Assembly (NCBI GenBank): GCA_037974665.1
Contig: CM075783.1
Span: 20,740,762 to 20,804,761, forward strand
Reading direction: 5' to 3'
Length of the DNA: 64,000 bases
Source: Ehretia macrophylla
Lineage: Eukaryota > Streptophyta > Magnoliopsida > Boraginales > Ehretiaceae
The notes beneath the pieces were generated by a model, which searched no databases, had not been told where the DNA came from, and saw nothing but the letters and a program-made list of their open reading frames with translations. Position numbers and translations under genes: made by a program. Of this stretch, positions 35,194-46,378 are shown piece after piece; position 1 is the first letter of the stretch, and every line of letters starts with the position of its first letter.

Positions 35194-36139
35194 CTACAAC
35201 TTGGAACGTGAAGATTGCTCAACCGCTAGTAGGGCTTCACGTTCAGCCCTCTTGACAGCCAATAGAGCTTCACGTTCAGCCCTCTCGGTAGCCAATAGAG
35301 CATCTCTCTCAGCCCGCTCAACAACTAATTGATTCTCCAAACGTCGTACTTCTAATGAGGTATGCTTCGAGTCAAAGATTGAAGAAGGGGTTGGTCCCAA
35401 CCCTTCCCCTCTAACACGACCCGGACGTTCTGGGCCCCGTATTTCATGGATGGCCTCGTACTCTAAGTCATTCGATTTTGGGTCATTAGCTCCAATCCCT
35501 AGAGATGCCATCTTTTCATCGAAAAAGGATTTACTCTTAGCCTACACATAGAAAATGAAAAGAGTTAAAAGGAAGAATTATATTATTTGTGATGCAGATA
35601 AAGAAGATTTTTAAAGATGCTATCATGTTCACTTTTTACTACATATTGATCGTAATTGGCATAATTTCAAACTCAGTTAAGATTGCTAAGCATGGCTTGT
35701 ACATTGAGTTTCAAATCTTCCTACGTCAAGATAATTAGAATTCATATGTTATTTTTCTTTATAAGCAATAGATAATTGATGCTAATGAGGTAAATTTCAG
35801 AAATATATATATAAAGTTGTGTTGTTTTGTGTGTGTGTGTATGTGTGTGTGTGAATGAATGTTTCTTTGCGAAAGGAACGTGAAAATGCAAATATTCTTG
35901 ATTTTTGCTTCTGACCTACGCTACAACAAAGATAATGCAATCGAGAGAGCTAGATGTTTTCATGTACTTGATCAAATCTTTTGCATGTAGAAAATAAACC
36001 CACATGACCAAACAAGAAAAGCTTCAACAATAGCATATCTTGTAACAATTGGACAAGCAAATGTGGAATGATTTATAATGAGAGACAGAAAGTGTGTTTG
36101 AATTTTTTAGACAAAAGTTTAGCTTTACTCATATTTGAA

Positions 36140-36186
<47 letters not shown>

Positions 36187-37802
36187 ATTCACTGTTATGT
36201 GGACTTTCTTGGGAAATTTTAGAAGGCAAAGCCACAAGAAGTGGAGGCAATAACTTGAGCTATTTAAGTAAGAGAAAATTGTATGACTATCACCATTTTC
36301 TAAGCCACCTCTTTATCAAAAAAAGGAAAAAACATAAGAAAATAGATTAAAGCCAATGTGAGTTAGATGGACAAAGACAGTGGAGCTAGCAAATCTTATT
36401 TTTGTAATCAATCAGCAGACTGATGAGTTTATATTACAAGTGGCATACAAGTACCACACGTCATCTTTTTTTCATTTTAACTCATTAATTACTATGTTGT
36501 CAATGTCTAAGCCCCTTTAATCATGATGTATTACAAGCTCTAGGTAGTTTAGCTACCATCATCTGTGTTTGTAGTTAATTGTCCCAAGAGTTGATATCAA
36601 ATACAAGCAACAGTATACACCTAAAGTCAAGCATCAAAGATTTAATATATTCAAAGTGAAAGAGAAAAATCTCCTCCAAGGACAAAGACAAATAGAGGGA
36701 GAAATTACCCAAATATCGTGACACTCATGATCCATGTCGCCATTTTTCTTACTGTGCGTAATTTTGTCGAATTCAATGGGACCCACGTGATGTTTCTTTT
36801 TTTTCTCCTGCAAACGTATATAGGTAAGCTTAATTGTAATGTTTACTCATTTATTGTGTAATTGGGAAAAAAATATAAAAGAGATTATTCTGAGTACCAG
36901 TGCATGCATTATATCGGCATAACTCTTATTGCCACATTTGTGTAACTCTGTTTGCTGACTTCTATAAATTTTCCCATTTATTGATGCTTTCTGTCAATAT
37001 AATTAACATCAAAGTTATAACAATAACTAAAAAACACAACTATAACTACATAGTGAATAGATATTAAATATGACACATATGGTTCTTACTCTACCGCTTT
37101 TGGATAAATACACGTTTACCAAATGCCTCCATTGACGATCGTTCACATCCTCTGGAACTGCATCAACAATTTCTTGCAAAGAACTTCCACTGTCTGCTAA
37201 TTTATAAATATGTTTCCTTAACTTGGACTTGTAGTTTCTCCATTTGGTTCCGATAGAACGAAGAACAAACTTTTCATACTTTTTGCTATCATCTGGGTTG
37301 TCTTCAGGAAAAATGTAATGCTCCTAACACATATAGGAGCTATTAGTGTAAAAAAAGTATCCATGAAAGCTAAAACAAGGAAAAGAGTCATTTACAAGGG
37401 TATAATTAGATCATTAACCATTATATACTTGATAATATCATCTTTCGCTGAACTAGAAAGGCGTCTCCAATCACTATAAATTAGCGAACAGTAATTGCCC
37501 ATGCAAGCAACTACTCCATAGCCACTTGCCAACTTAGCTTTTCCCAGACCAATAGGCTGGCCCTTTAGGTTAAATTCCACTGGGATTCGTTTATCCCTGT
37601 CAAGATGCCAACCTTTCCTACAATAGGTCTTGCCTCTTTTCTTTTTGGGGGTATTAGTTACTGAAGAATTCAACCAATTCCAATCATTTAAATGTAAAAA
37701 TTCATAGTAAATATTTGTATTCTTAAACACATGGTATGTTCGGTACCTGGCCCCTGAGGAGATAATGCGTCTGTCACATTGATTTCTGCCATTTACTGAC
37801 AA
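35194..37802 (-). pseudogene. CACTA second gene (Ptta/En/Spm family), spliced or decayed
   Basis: The piece at 37392-37802 contains RKGWHLDRDKRIPVEFN.KGQPIG..KAKLASG and NYCSLIYSDWRRL, diagnostic of the plant Transposase_24 (PF03004) protein. A second piece (about 37095-37323) reads HYIFPEDN, FVLRSIGTKWRNYKSKL and AVPEDVNDRQWRHLV, with acceptor- and donor-like edges. A third (about 36711-36807) reads HHVGPIEFDKITHS. The last (35194-35511) is a coiled-coil region with repeated ERAEREALLAV units. The expected frame does not continue cleanly from the second to the third piece with the sites I can see. The gene may be spliced differently or damaged. Its products in related elements bind subterminal repeats; that role is inferred. 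Confidence 0.6.
36143..36182. repeat. CT microsatellite
   Basis: An uninterrupted CT dinucleotide array inside the CACTA element. It creates Ser/Leu-repeat open frames that are not genes. A GT-rich tract lies nearby at about 35826-35852. Confidence 0.9.
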
Positions 37803-39476
37803 TTTTCATCACATACATGATTAGTGAAACTTTTATTCTTTTAATGATAACAGATAAAAGATAACTCCAAGCACATCTTTAATATATGAGCTAAATTCTA
37901 GTTAATTTATATATAATCATAGGCATGATAGATATCTAATGAAATCAAGTTCACTCACTGATTGCTGCAGATACATATGCAACAACCTTGAATGCTAACA
38001 CACTGGTTGCAATAGCTAATAATATGCAAACTGAACCAGTAGAAAAGTTGAAAATGATATAATCAATGTGTTTCAGTCAACTTCTGTATCAATCAAACCT
38101 TGAATGTACTTTTATGAATTATGTAAAGATGTGTAATGAATCAGACACATGTGCAGGACCACAAGAATGATATTGATGCTGAGCTGGCTCTTGAGGCATA
38201 ACCACCTCTGACGGATCACAACAAAAAGAATGAACCAGAGTAGTTAAGAAAAGACCTGTGTAACAAATTGATTCCTAGGCATCTAGATGGTTACATAAAA
38301 AAATAAGAATAGCATGAATGAAGGCCTATATCTACAAAACCAATTATATATGAGTTTTGGGCATCAAGAAAATTGTATTAGCTCTCTAGTTTTTACTTTC
38401 ATCTCTAAGAGTTTGTCCAGTTCACTATGAAAAAACTTCTTGTAATTCTCTGTTTACTACAATTCAATAAAAGCTTCTCTTAGTTCTTCCCTAATTCGTC
38501 TTTTAAATACTGAACTGCTACATTACAAGATGGAAATGGTATCACTATGAATAATTGATGGCTTAATTTACACTCGGGATAAGTATGTACTAACAATGAA
38601 AAATTTGCACTACACAACTACAAGGAATTCCAAATAGTCTATATTCCTTCAAACAATTAGGAAATTCCTTAACATTTTTGGTTGCTTACAAGGAGCAGGG
38701 GAAGACTGAACAAACAAACTTAATTATGTCACAAGGAACACGAAAGGCCTTAAACTAGTATATGAATGATCCATTTCTAACCACTCTATTTTGTTCATAA
38801 CTTACACATCTTACAAAACAAAAGAAATAGAAGAAGTTTTAACTAGCAAGAAATATAGTTTAGTAGAATTACTACTAATAGTCAAGTAAAAGGATGCAGA
38901 AGGCATCAGACACTAAATAGTGATCAATATATACAATTATATTGATCACTATAATAATAACACGAGTAATTACTTCTCGAAAAAGAAAAAATAATAACAT
39001 GAAGTATTGGTCACAATTCTCCCTCATCATCCAACTTGAACCAGGCTCTTTTAAATTTTCCAACTCTTTATCCACAGAATTATGATGCAGTAAAATCTAT
39101 TAGTAGACATACATCAAAGGGAAGGGAAAAAAAAGGTTGAAAGAAAGCCTTGACCCTCCCCCAGAAAAACATCTATCAAAATACATAATAAATATCTCTC
39201 TAAGGCCTTATTTCAAACATGTAATGTACATAAATACAATTTACGGCGTATAACAATGAGTTTGGATCTCTTAATAATATAATAACGTGAATAAAAAGAT
39301 CAATGGTGGTGAATGTTTGCTACTTTCGGCTATGAAAAATTTGAACTCTATTTTACAGAAAGGACAAATTTCACCATTAGTTTTCGTGTTCAGCTTCTCG
39401 TGCATTGTTTCAATTGTGTGCAATGAATTCAGTATTGGATAGCTCTCAGCCGAAGGCCTTTGGATAAGAATGAACA

Positions 39477-39934
39477 TTGAACACACCATTGATTCCTCTT
39501 GACATTCTAGAAGTGAATTGTGGGCCGTTGTGCCCACTCATACGCTAACTCTGCGCTTACCAATCTTGATAAACTTTAGGACACAAATTGAATGAGACCA
39601 TATGGTGAGTGCCAATGTGCCATGCTGATGCATCTTCTCAAGGCACAACTTCCACCGACCCCATTTACGTGAAGTCCAAGAGCCACCTTTTACCTAATTT
39701 TTTGTAGAACACACCATTGATTCCTCTTGACATTCTAGAAGTGAATTGTGGGCCGTTGTGCCCACTCATACGCTAACTCTGCGCTTACCAATCTTGATAA
39801 ACTTCAGGACACAAATTGAATGAGACCATATGGTGAGTGCCAATGTGCCATGCTGATGCATCATCTCAAGGCACAACTTCCACCGACCCCATTTACGTGA
39901 AGTCCAAGTGCCACCATTTACCAAATTTTTTGTA
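39477..39934. repeat. Tandem duplication of a 228-base unit inside the CACTA element
   Basis: Two nearly identical adjacent units (about 39477-39706 and 39705-39934) share the whole stretch from 'acaccattgattcctcttg' to 'ccaccttttacc.aattttttgta', with only a few differences. The offset between matching positions is 228 bases. A minus-strand open frame (39271-39537) overlaps the first unit and is not recognised. Confidence 0.85.
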
Positions 39935-40527
39935 GTGCAAGAATATTTTGAAAAGGTCTAATCATATTTTTGTCACTCTAGAATGAAAATGTGGTAGATG
40001 TATGCTATTAAAACAACATTCAATTGTCAAATTGAGAAAGCCATTAACTAGGAGATGACGACTTCAAAGACTACTGTTAGGAAAATGTGAAAGATAGTAC
40101 TGCTCAAAAGTATATACATTGAAAAGGATAATCAAGTCTACATTTGAGTAGTATACGTACTAGAAGTATAATATACTCAAATAGATTCATTTTTATTTAC
40201 ATCAAAAAGTGAAGGCATTGCACCAGCATTCTCAACAAAGATGATGAAACAAAATATAAACTTTCAATCAATGCAATGCATAACATGAGATTCATTTACT
40301 GGACTTTCATTTTATTAGGTAAAACATCTCTAGTTTTTGTGCCTACAAGTTACAAAACTTCTTTGCTAACAGTTTCCAAAAGAATGAATGCATTTATTTC
40401 ATATATCAAAGTTAATTTATAACTCACTAACTCTATCCAATCAAGTTCAACATTAAAGAAAAAACTTATATTTTATAAACAAAAAAAGCACTTCACAACA
40501 CACGAAAAAGAAGTGTTTACTTACCAC

Positions 40528-43500
40528 TCAAAAGGCATCAAGAATCCAGAAGATATTAAGAACCCTTAAATGGAAAAATATGTCTATCCTATGATTGTAG
40601 GACAATATCAAATAGCAAATCTTTGTTAACGTCCTCTCGAACCTAGTCACTTTCTTCCAACTCTTGACATTCATAAGGAACACTTCTTGCAAAACTAGTG
40701 GCATTATCTTCAATAACATTATCCTCAATAGTTGATTCACCTTCCACACCAAGATCAAAAATATCTCTAGGGATTGTTTTTATCACGTCCATGGAGGGCA
40801 CAATAGATCTTGCACATAGAAAGTTTGTTGCACTTGAGAAGGTATAACATAGGGCTAATGAGTAATGTGCTCCCTGGTATGTGACAACCGTGTAAAATGA
40901 ACAAGTGTAAACCCATATTCATCTTTCTTCACTCATCTCTCCCGTGTGATATCAGCCCAATCACAACGAAATAGCACCACCTTGAATTTTCCAGAATAGT
41001 TTAATTCAATTATGTCATTAAGCTCACCAAAGTACTCAACATCTCCATCTACAAGATTTGGATCTCGACGAGAAGCAATGCTTGGCGTTGCCAATGTTAC
41101 AACCACATCATAATTTTGCGTTCTTTTTTCCCTATTTCCTTCCTTAGTGCGAAACTTAATACCACTGAAATCAAAGCCTTTGAAACTTCTTACAATTGTT
41201 GAAGGACCCATAGAAAGCAATCTTATTATCTATAGCACATTCTCATCACATATATTTGATACCTATATAATGAAGGATAAACAATTTTAGCCAAGAAGAT
41301 TTCTCTCGTAGTACATAAGTTTTGTGATTGAATAATTTAGTTAAAGAAAAAAAATATTACTTACATGGGTTTTGAACCATGTATGAAATTCCTCTGACAC
41401 TAGCTGTTGCAATGTGCTTGGATTATTGCCATATCTTCTATGGGGAAAATTTTGAATCTTGTACCTCTTAAATTCTCTGTAAGTTCAAAAGAAATAGTCT
41501 TATTAAAAATATCACATAAGAACGGTAATTATTAAGTAGTAACTCACGCAACATATGACTCTACTTCATCAAGATGTAACAAGACATATCTGTGTGCTTG
41601 TATCAATGATAAATCATCCAACACTTTAATCTCAGCTGCTCCCTCGAATACACCACCACTAGAAAGCAAATATTTATCTCTTTCTATGGGATCAATGTCT
41701 TTACTCCAGCGTGGTCGATTGAAAACTGTCTCAATCCCATCAAAGTATCTAGAGCAAAAAGTATGACACTCTTCTGCAACGTAACCCTCAGCAATTGAAC
41801 CTTCTGGATGAGCTTTATTGCCAACATACTTTTTCAATACTTTCAAGCACCTTCAAAAAGTTTAAACTGATTATATGATATTAAGAAACATAATTGACAA
41901 TACATAAATCTAATTAAAATAATAATACCTTTCAATAGGATACATCCATCTAAATTGAATAGGACCTGCAACTTTTGTCTCGTCTGCAAGGTGAATGACC
42001 AAATGTACTATTATAATAAAAAAACGATGGAGGAAAACATCTTTCCATGTGACATAATAGTAATGCTGAACAAGATTTCAATATATCCAACTTGTCAACA
42101 TTGAGTGTCTTACAACATATGGCCTTGAAAATATTACTCAATTCAATTATGAGTTTCATAACTTGTTTGTTCATAGACGAGCGTAATGCAACAGGAAGTA
42201 GATCTTGCATCAATATGTGATAATCATGGGTCTTAAGGGATTGTAATTTTCTTTCCTTAACATTAATAGCCCTTGATATTTGTGATGCATAACCATCAGG
42301 TACTTTATATTCTTTAACAGATTGAGAAATACTTCTTTCTCTTTTCTAGTCATTGAGTAAGAAGCAGGAGGATAAAACCCTTTTTCGTTAGATAGTTCCA
42401 CAGGGTGAAGTTTTTTTCGTATTTCCATGCGTGTCAAATCATAGCGAGCCTTTGGGCCATCTTTGCTCTTTCCTTTAATGTTCAACAACATTCCAAGCAC
42501 ATTTTTGCATACATTCTTCTCGATGTGCATAACATCAAGATTATGACGCAATATATTGAACTCCCAATAAGGCAATTTAAAGAAGATGCTTTTTTTCCAT
42601 GGCACTGATTCACCAACAATCTCATCACCCATCTCAATTTTTGTCTCATCAAACGTGTCATCTAGGGCACTAGTAACTCTTCTTTCTCTTCCTTTTAGAA
42701 GTACTTGCTTCATTTCTTATATTCACAATGGGTTTATCAATGAAATTAACCCCACGCAACTGTCTTAATGCATCTGACCCCGATGATGTCTTCGGTGCTA
42801 TCCTTTGTTCCTCAGTCCTATCAAAGTCGCACTTTTGTGCTCGAAACTTGTGTGATTGACTCAACCATCGACGATGCCCTAAATAAAAATATTTGTGCCC
42901 ATGATGTAGCCACCTTGATTCTGTCATATTTACACAACATGGACATGCCTTCTTTCATTTGGTGCTCCAACCTGATAAATTAGCAAAGGCAGGAAAATCA
43001 TTGATAGTCCACATTAATATAGCTTGCATTGTGAAATTTTGTTTACTCGTTGCATCATATGTTTGGACACCTTCCCACAATTGTAACAACTCATCAATAA
43101 GTGGCTGAAGAAAAATATCTATTTTGTCTCCTGGGGCATCTTTTCCTGGGATGATTGTCAACAAGATTGGTGAAGATTGTTTCATGCACATCCACAAAGT
43201 TAAATTATACGGCATTAGAATGACATGCCATATGCTGTATGCATTGCTCATAGATCCAAATGGATTGAAACCATCACTGGCTAATACAAGTCTAACATTA
43301 TGTGGATCATTAGCAAAATAAGAATACCTTTAATCAAATGCCTTCCAGGCAAGTGAATCGACAGGATGTCTTAAAAGTCCATCCTTTGTGTGGCCTTGGT
43401 CATGCCATGTCATTGAGGATGATGTTTCGATGACATATACAATCTTGGTAACCTGGGGATTAATGGAAAGTATCTCATAACTTTACAAGCAATTTGTTTC

Positions 43501-44380
43501 TTTTTGTATCTTCTACCATTAACTCTATTCTCTTGTTGCCAACGAGAAGAATTACAAACATGACAGGATTGTTGCTCTGCTCTAACACCCCTATACAACA
43601 TACAGTTATTTGGACATACATCAATATTTTCATACCCCAAACCCAAAGCATTTGTTATCTTCTTTGCTTCATATAAAGTTTTAGGAATATTTGATTCTGG
43701 AAATTGTTGTTTCAAAAATTTAAGAAGCATGTCAACTAATTTTCCACTCCATTTGTAGTAGGATTTTATGTGCATGAGTTGGATGGTAAATGATAATATG
43801 GTAGATTTGGATCTAGGATAAATTTCTTTGTTACCTTCTTAAAAGAATTAAAAAAACCCGGCAGCTTCTTCATTAGGACCATTTTCACTTTGAATGTGAG
43901 GCTCAACATTAGGATCGCCGTCATTTTCGTTATCTCTTTCTACATCTTCTCTCATTGCATTTGATATATCATGAATTCCAAATGCATCCCTCATTAACTC
44001 ATCTTCATTTATTGCATTTAATGTATCATGAATTCCAAAAACATCTCTCACTAACTCGTGCATATTGTAATTTTCTTCAAGTAGACTATCATGTGATGAG
44101 TTTGAAGCAGTTGGAAATGGTAAATCTGTAGTTACAAAATCTTCTCCATGGCAAACCCAAATAGTATATCCCTTGGTCATTTGCAAACTACATGATTTTT
44201 CACATCATACCGCTTTTGATATAGACGACTGAAACACATAACCCAATGGCATAATATTTTTTGAGGTGTACTAGCATCGTAAGGTGGAGTACATTGACTA
44301 AACGCAAAATCAAGAAACATCTCTAAGCCATTTTCATATTCGTCGCTATATCGTGGCTTCGTCATCCAACTTTTATCCAT
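40528..44380 (-). pseudogene. CACTA Tnp2-type transposase, disrupted
   Basis: Read from 44380 downward: MDKSWM..PR.S.EYENG (transposase-associated domain, PF13963); a frameshift near 44180; KGYTIWVCHGEDF; an acidic linker with a duplicated segment of about 22 residues (V/MRD.FGIHD); a further frame change near 43780; Tnp2 (PF02992) hallmarks YFPLIPRLPRLYMS, LASDGFNPFGSMS, PGKDAPGDKID, GWSTK; a stop in place of the next codon at about 42975; then LDVMHIEKNVCKNVLGMLLNIKGKSKD with frame changes either side; LPVALRS and EGSIAEGYVAEE (DUF4218); and YFGELNDIIELNY...VVLFRCDW (DUF4216). A stop also follows the AFD at about 43330. With at least four frame changes and two stops it cannot make a full transposase. 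The order of domains is complete. Confidence 0.8.
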
Positions 44381-45385
44381 TGCTATATCTATAACAATAA
44401 AATTAAGATATAGTGTTATAACTAATATAAAAAGAAAATATCATATGCACCTCACACATTGTTATTTCTTAGCAAAGAAATATTAGAGACAACTATTAAA
44501 AATAAAAATCATGCTTGTACTATTTCTATAGCTCAGTAGAAAAAGAGTCAATTCCAATTTATGTTAGGCTTTATTTTGATTTAAATCTTTCTCATTTTTT
44601 CAAAAAATAAAAAATTAATAAAAAAAAAAGTCATTATTTCTTCAAATTTACATTTATGTAGACCCAATACCAATTTAAACACTTTTAAAGAAAAGGGTTG
44701 TGATATACATGATGAGGAAAAACATAGGAGCATATTATGAAGGATCAAGAAAAATCTTGAAGAAACATAGTTGCCAAATTGAACTTACTAGTTAGTTTAT
44801 AGCTCGAACTTGATATTGAAACTCCTGATGAAAAGGTAGAAATTGAAATACTATCAATTATAATTAAGGAAATCAATGAAGTACAACAACAAACTGAGAA
44901 AAAAACGCAAACTTCAAAATCTTTAACTAACCTGGAGATTTTATGCTTGAAGAAAAGTTATGCAAATTTTGAGGAAGTAAAGTTGGCAATTTACGGATAT
45001 TTTTATATTGTCATTTTACAAATAGGCAGTGCTTCTTAAAATGCCGCTTATGTACCATTTGACTTATTATCAAATAGGTAGCATTAGTGAACTCAGGTTA
45101 TGTTAACTTAGAACAAGTGACGCTAGTGTAAATGCTGCGTATAGCGAAATGACTATAATAGTATTTGTTATTCGCGGCATTTAATATAAACGCCACCAAT
45201 TCTCAATTGTTTTGGCACAAATTTTGCGCGCTAAATTCACATTGCAGGTTAGTGGCGTTTTTTTTCCTATCATAAGTGGAAATTTTACAAAACGTCGCCT
45301 AAGGTGTGGCCCGTCCTCTAATAGGTGGCGCTTCATTAAAACGCTACTAAGTAAGTGCCACTTATCTCCATCTTTTTTTGTAGTG

Positions 45386-46210
45386 ATCGACTGGTTACAA
45401 GCTGGGGCTATTGAATATATAGTGGAGGGTTCTCCTTTGTGTTCGAGATGACGCGTTTTCTAGTCCTATGGGCTTGGCTGGGGGAACAAAGCCGTGAGGA
45501 GCACGCATGGGTTAATCCGTGGTGAAGCCAAAGAGGACAATATCATCTTAGTAGTGCGCTCGGTGTTAATCTCGGGGCATCATGCCATCATCAACATAAA
45601 CTACACATATATTCAATGAAGAAAACAAAAAGAATTAATGAAGAATGGCGATGTGTACAATGCATTTGGAAAAAAAAATCATTTCACTACCAAACTCGCA
45701 AGAAACTAAACTCCATGTACATGAACATTTTCCACAATGAGTACTCATTCACTAGCCAAATTAACACCTGCATGAATATTGATCAGATAGACAAATTCTT
45801 CAACTTGGAAACAGTGCATGGAATCATGTCATACGGCATTGATGACCATATTAGGCATATATGAAGGTGATAATGCTAACATTACTAACAAAGACGGGCC
45901 GGGTGGTGGGTGATGGGGTGGGGTGGGGACGTTTGGGGGGTTGGGAAAGATGACTATTTTTTTGTTTTTCTTTAAAAAGGGTAATTTGATCAATTCTTAT
46001 AATTATTTAATAAATAAATTCGTTAAAAATTAATAAAAATTTCACTTAACGCGTGTGAAGTACACTATCCGTTAAATTTAACGGATTTTTTAACGGTAAG
46101 GAGTGTTGTGCACTTTTAAAAAACCACAAGGACTAGTTCAAGGGGTTTTTAAAGTATAGGAGGGTGTTGTACACTTTCGCTAAAATATAAGAGGGTCTGA
46201 TGCATTTCAC
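45386..46210. other. Transposon debris between the CACTA element and fragment E
   Basis: About 45400-45600 ('gtggtgaagccaaagaggacaatatcatc' type sequence) resembles gypsy LTR debris common in plants. About 46080-46205 ('ggagggtgttgtacacttt', ending 'gatgcatttcaccc') resembles an end of the inverted-repeat family seen at 50004-50960. A G-rich stretch lies at 45895-45945. The open frame 45616-45864 is not recognised. No gene is supported. Confidence 0.4.
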
Positions 46211-46378
46211 CCACTAAGTTTTAATTACACTTTTTACCCCGATTCTCTTCCATATTTTGCTCACATTGTTCTGATCATGGAATTTTCGTCCCTTCGGTAC
46301 TGCTCCTTATGTGCCATTATCAGTCAGGTATTTTTAATAATTGCACTTCCCTGCAAAAGTTTTCATTTTCACAAATAA
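46211..46378 (+). pseudogene. Family copy E, N-terminal fragment
   Basis: The leader 'ttttaattacactttttaccccgattctcttcc' matches the 5' untranslated region of gene C. The ATG at 46277 opens MEFSSLRYCSLCAIISQVFLIIAL. At about 46349 the family homology stops and block I sequence (as at 3128) begins, giving a stop at 46376-46378. Together with the promoter remnant ending at 33323 this appears to be one gene copy split by about 12.9 kb of inserted elements and cut after its first hydrophobic segment. Confidence 0.75.

Larger units (their letters stand above)
33370..45385 (-). mobile_element. CACTA (En/Spm-type) DNA transposon, about 12 kb
   Basis: The left terminus is cactacaaaaaatgagg (33370) and the right terminus is tttttttgtagtg (ending 45385), forming CACTACAAAAAA inverted ends. 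The flanking triplets att and atc would be a 3-base target duplication with one mismatch. Subterminal regions (33400-33740 and about 45010-45370) carry many copies of 'ggtggc/ggcagcattt' and 'aaacgcc.c' in both orientations. On the minus strand it encodes a Tnp2-type transposase gene (now broken) and a second Ptta/En/Spm-type gene, in the usual order. The remaining parts (33740-35190, 38000-40500) hold no recognised gene. Confidence 0.85.

Noticed and set aside
36068..36350. Ser/Leu-repeat open frames.
   Set aside because: They are caused by the CT microsatellite at 36143-36182.
42405..43676. Plus-strand open frames opposite the CACTA transposase.
   Set aside because: The minus strand carries recognisable Tnp2 motifs; these are shadows.
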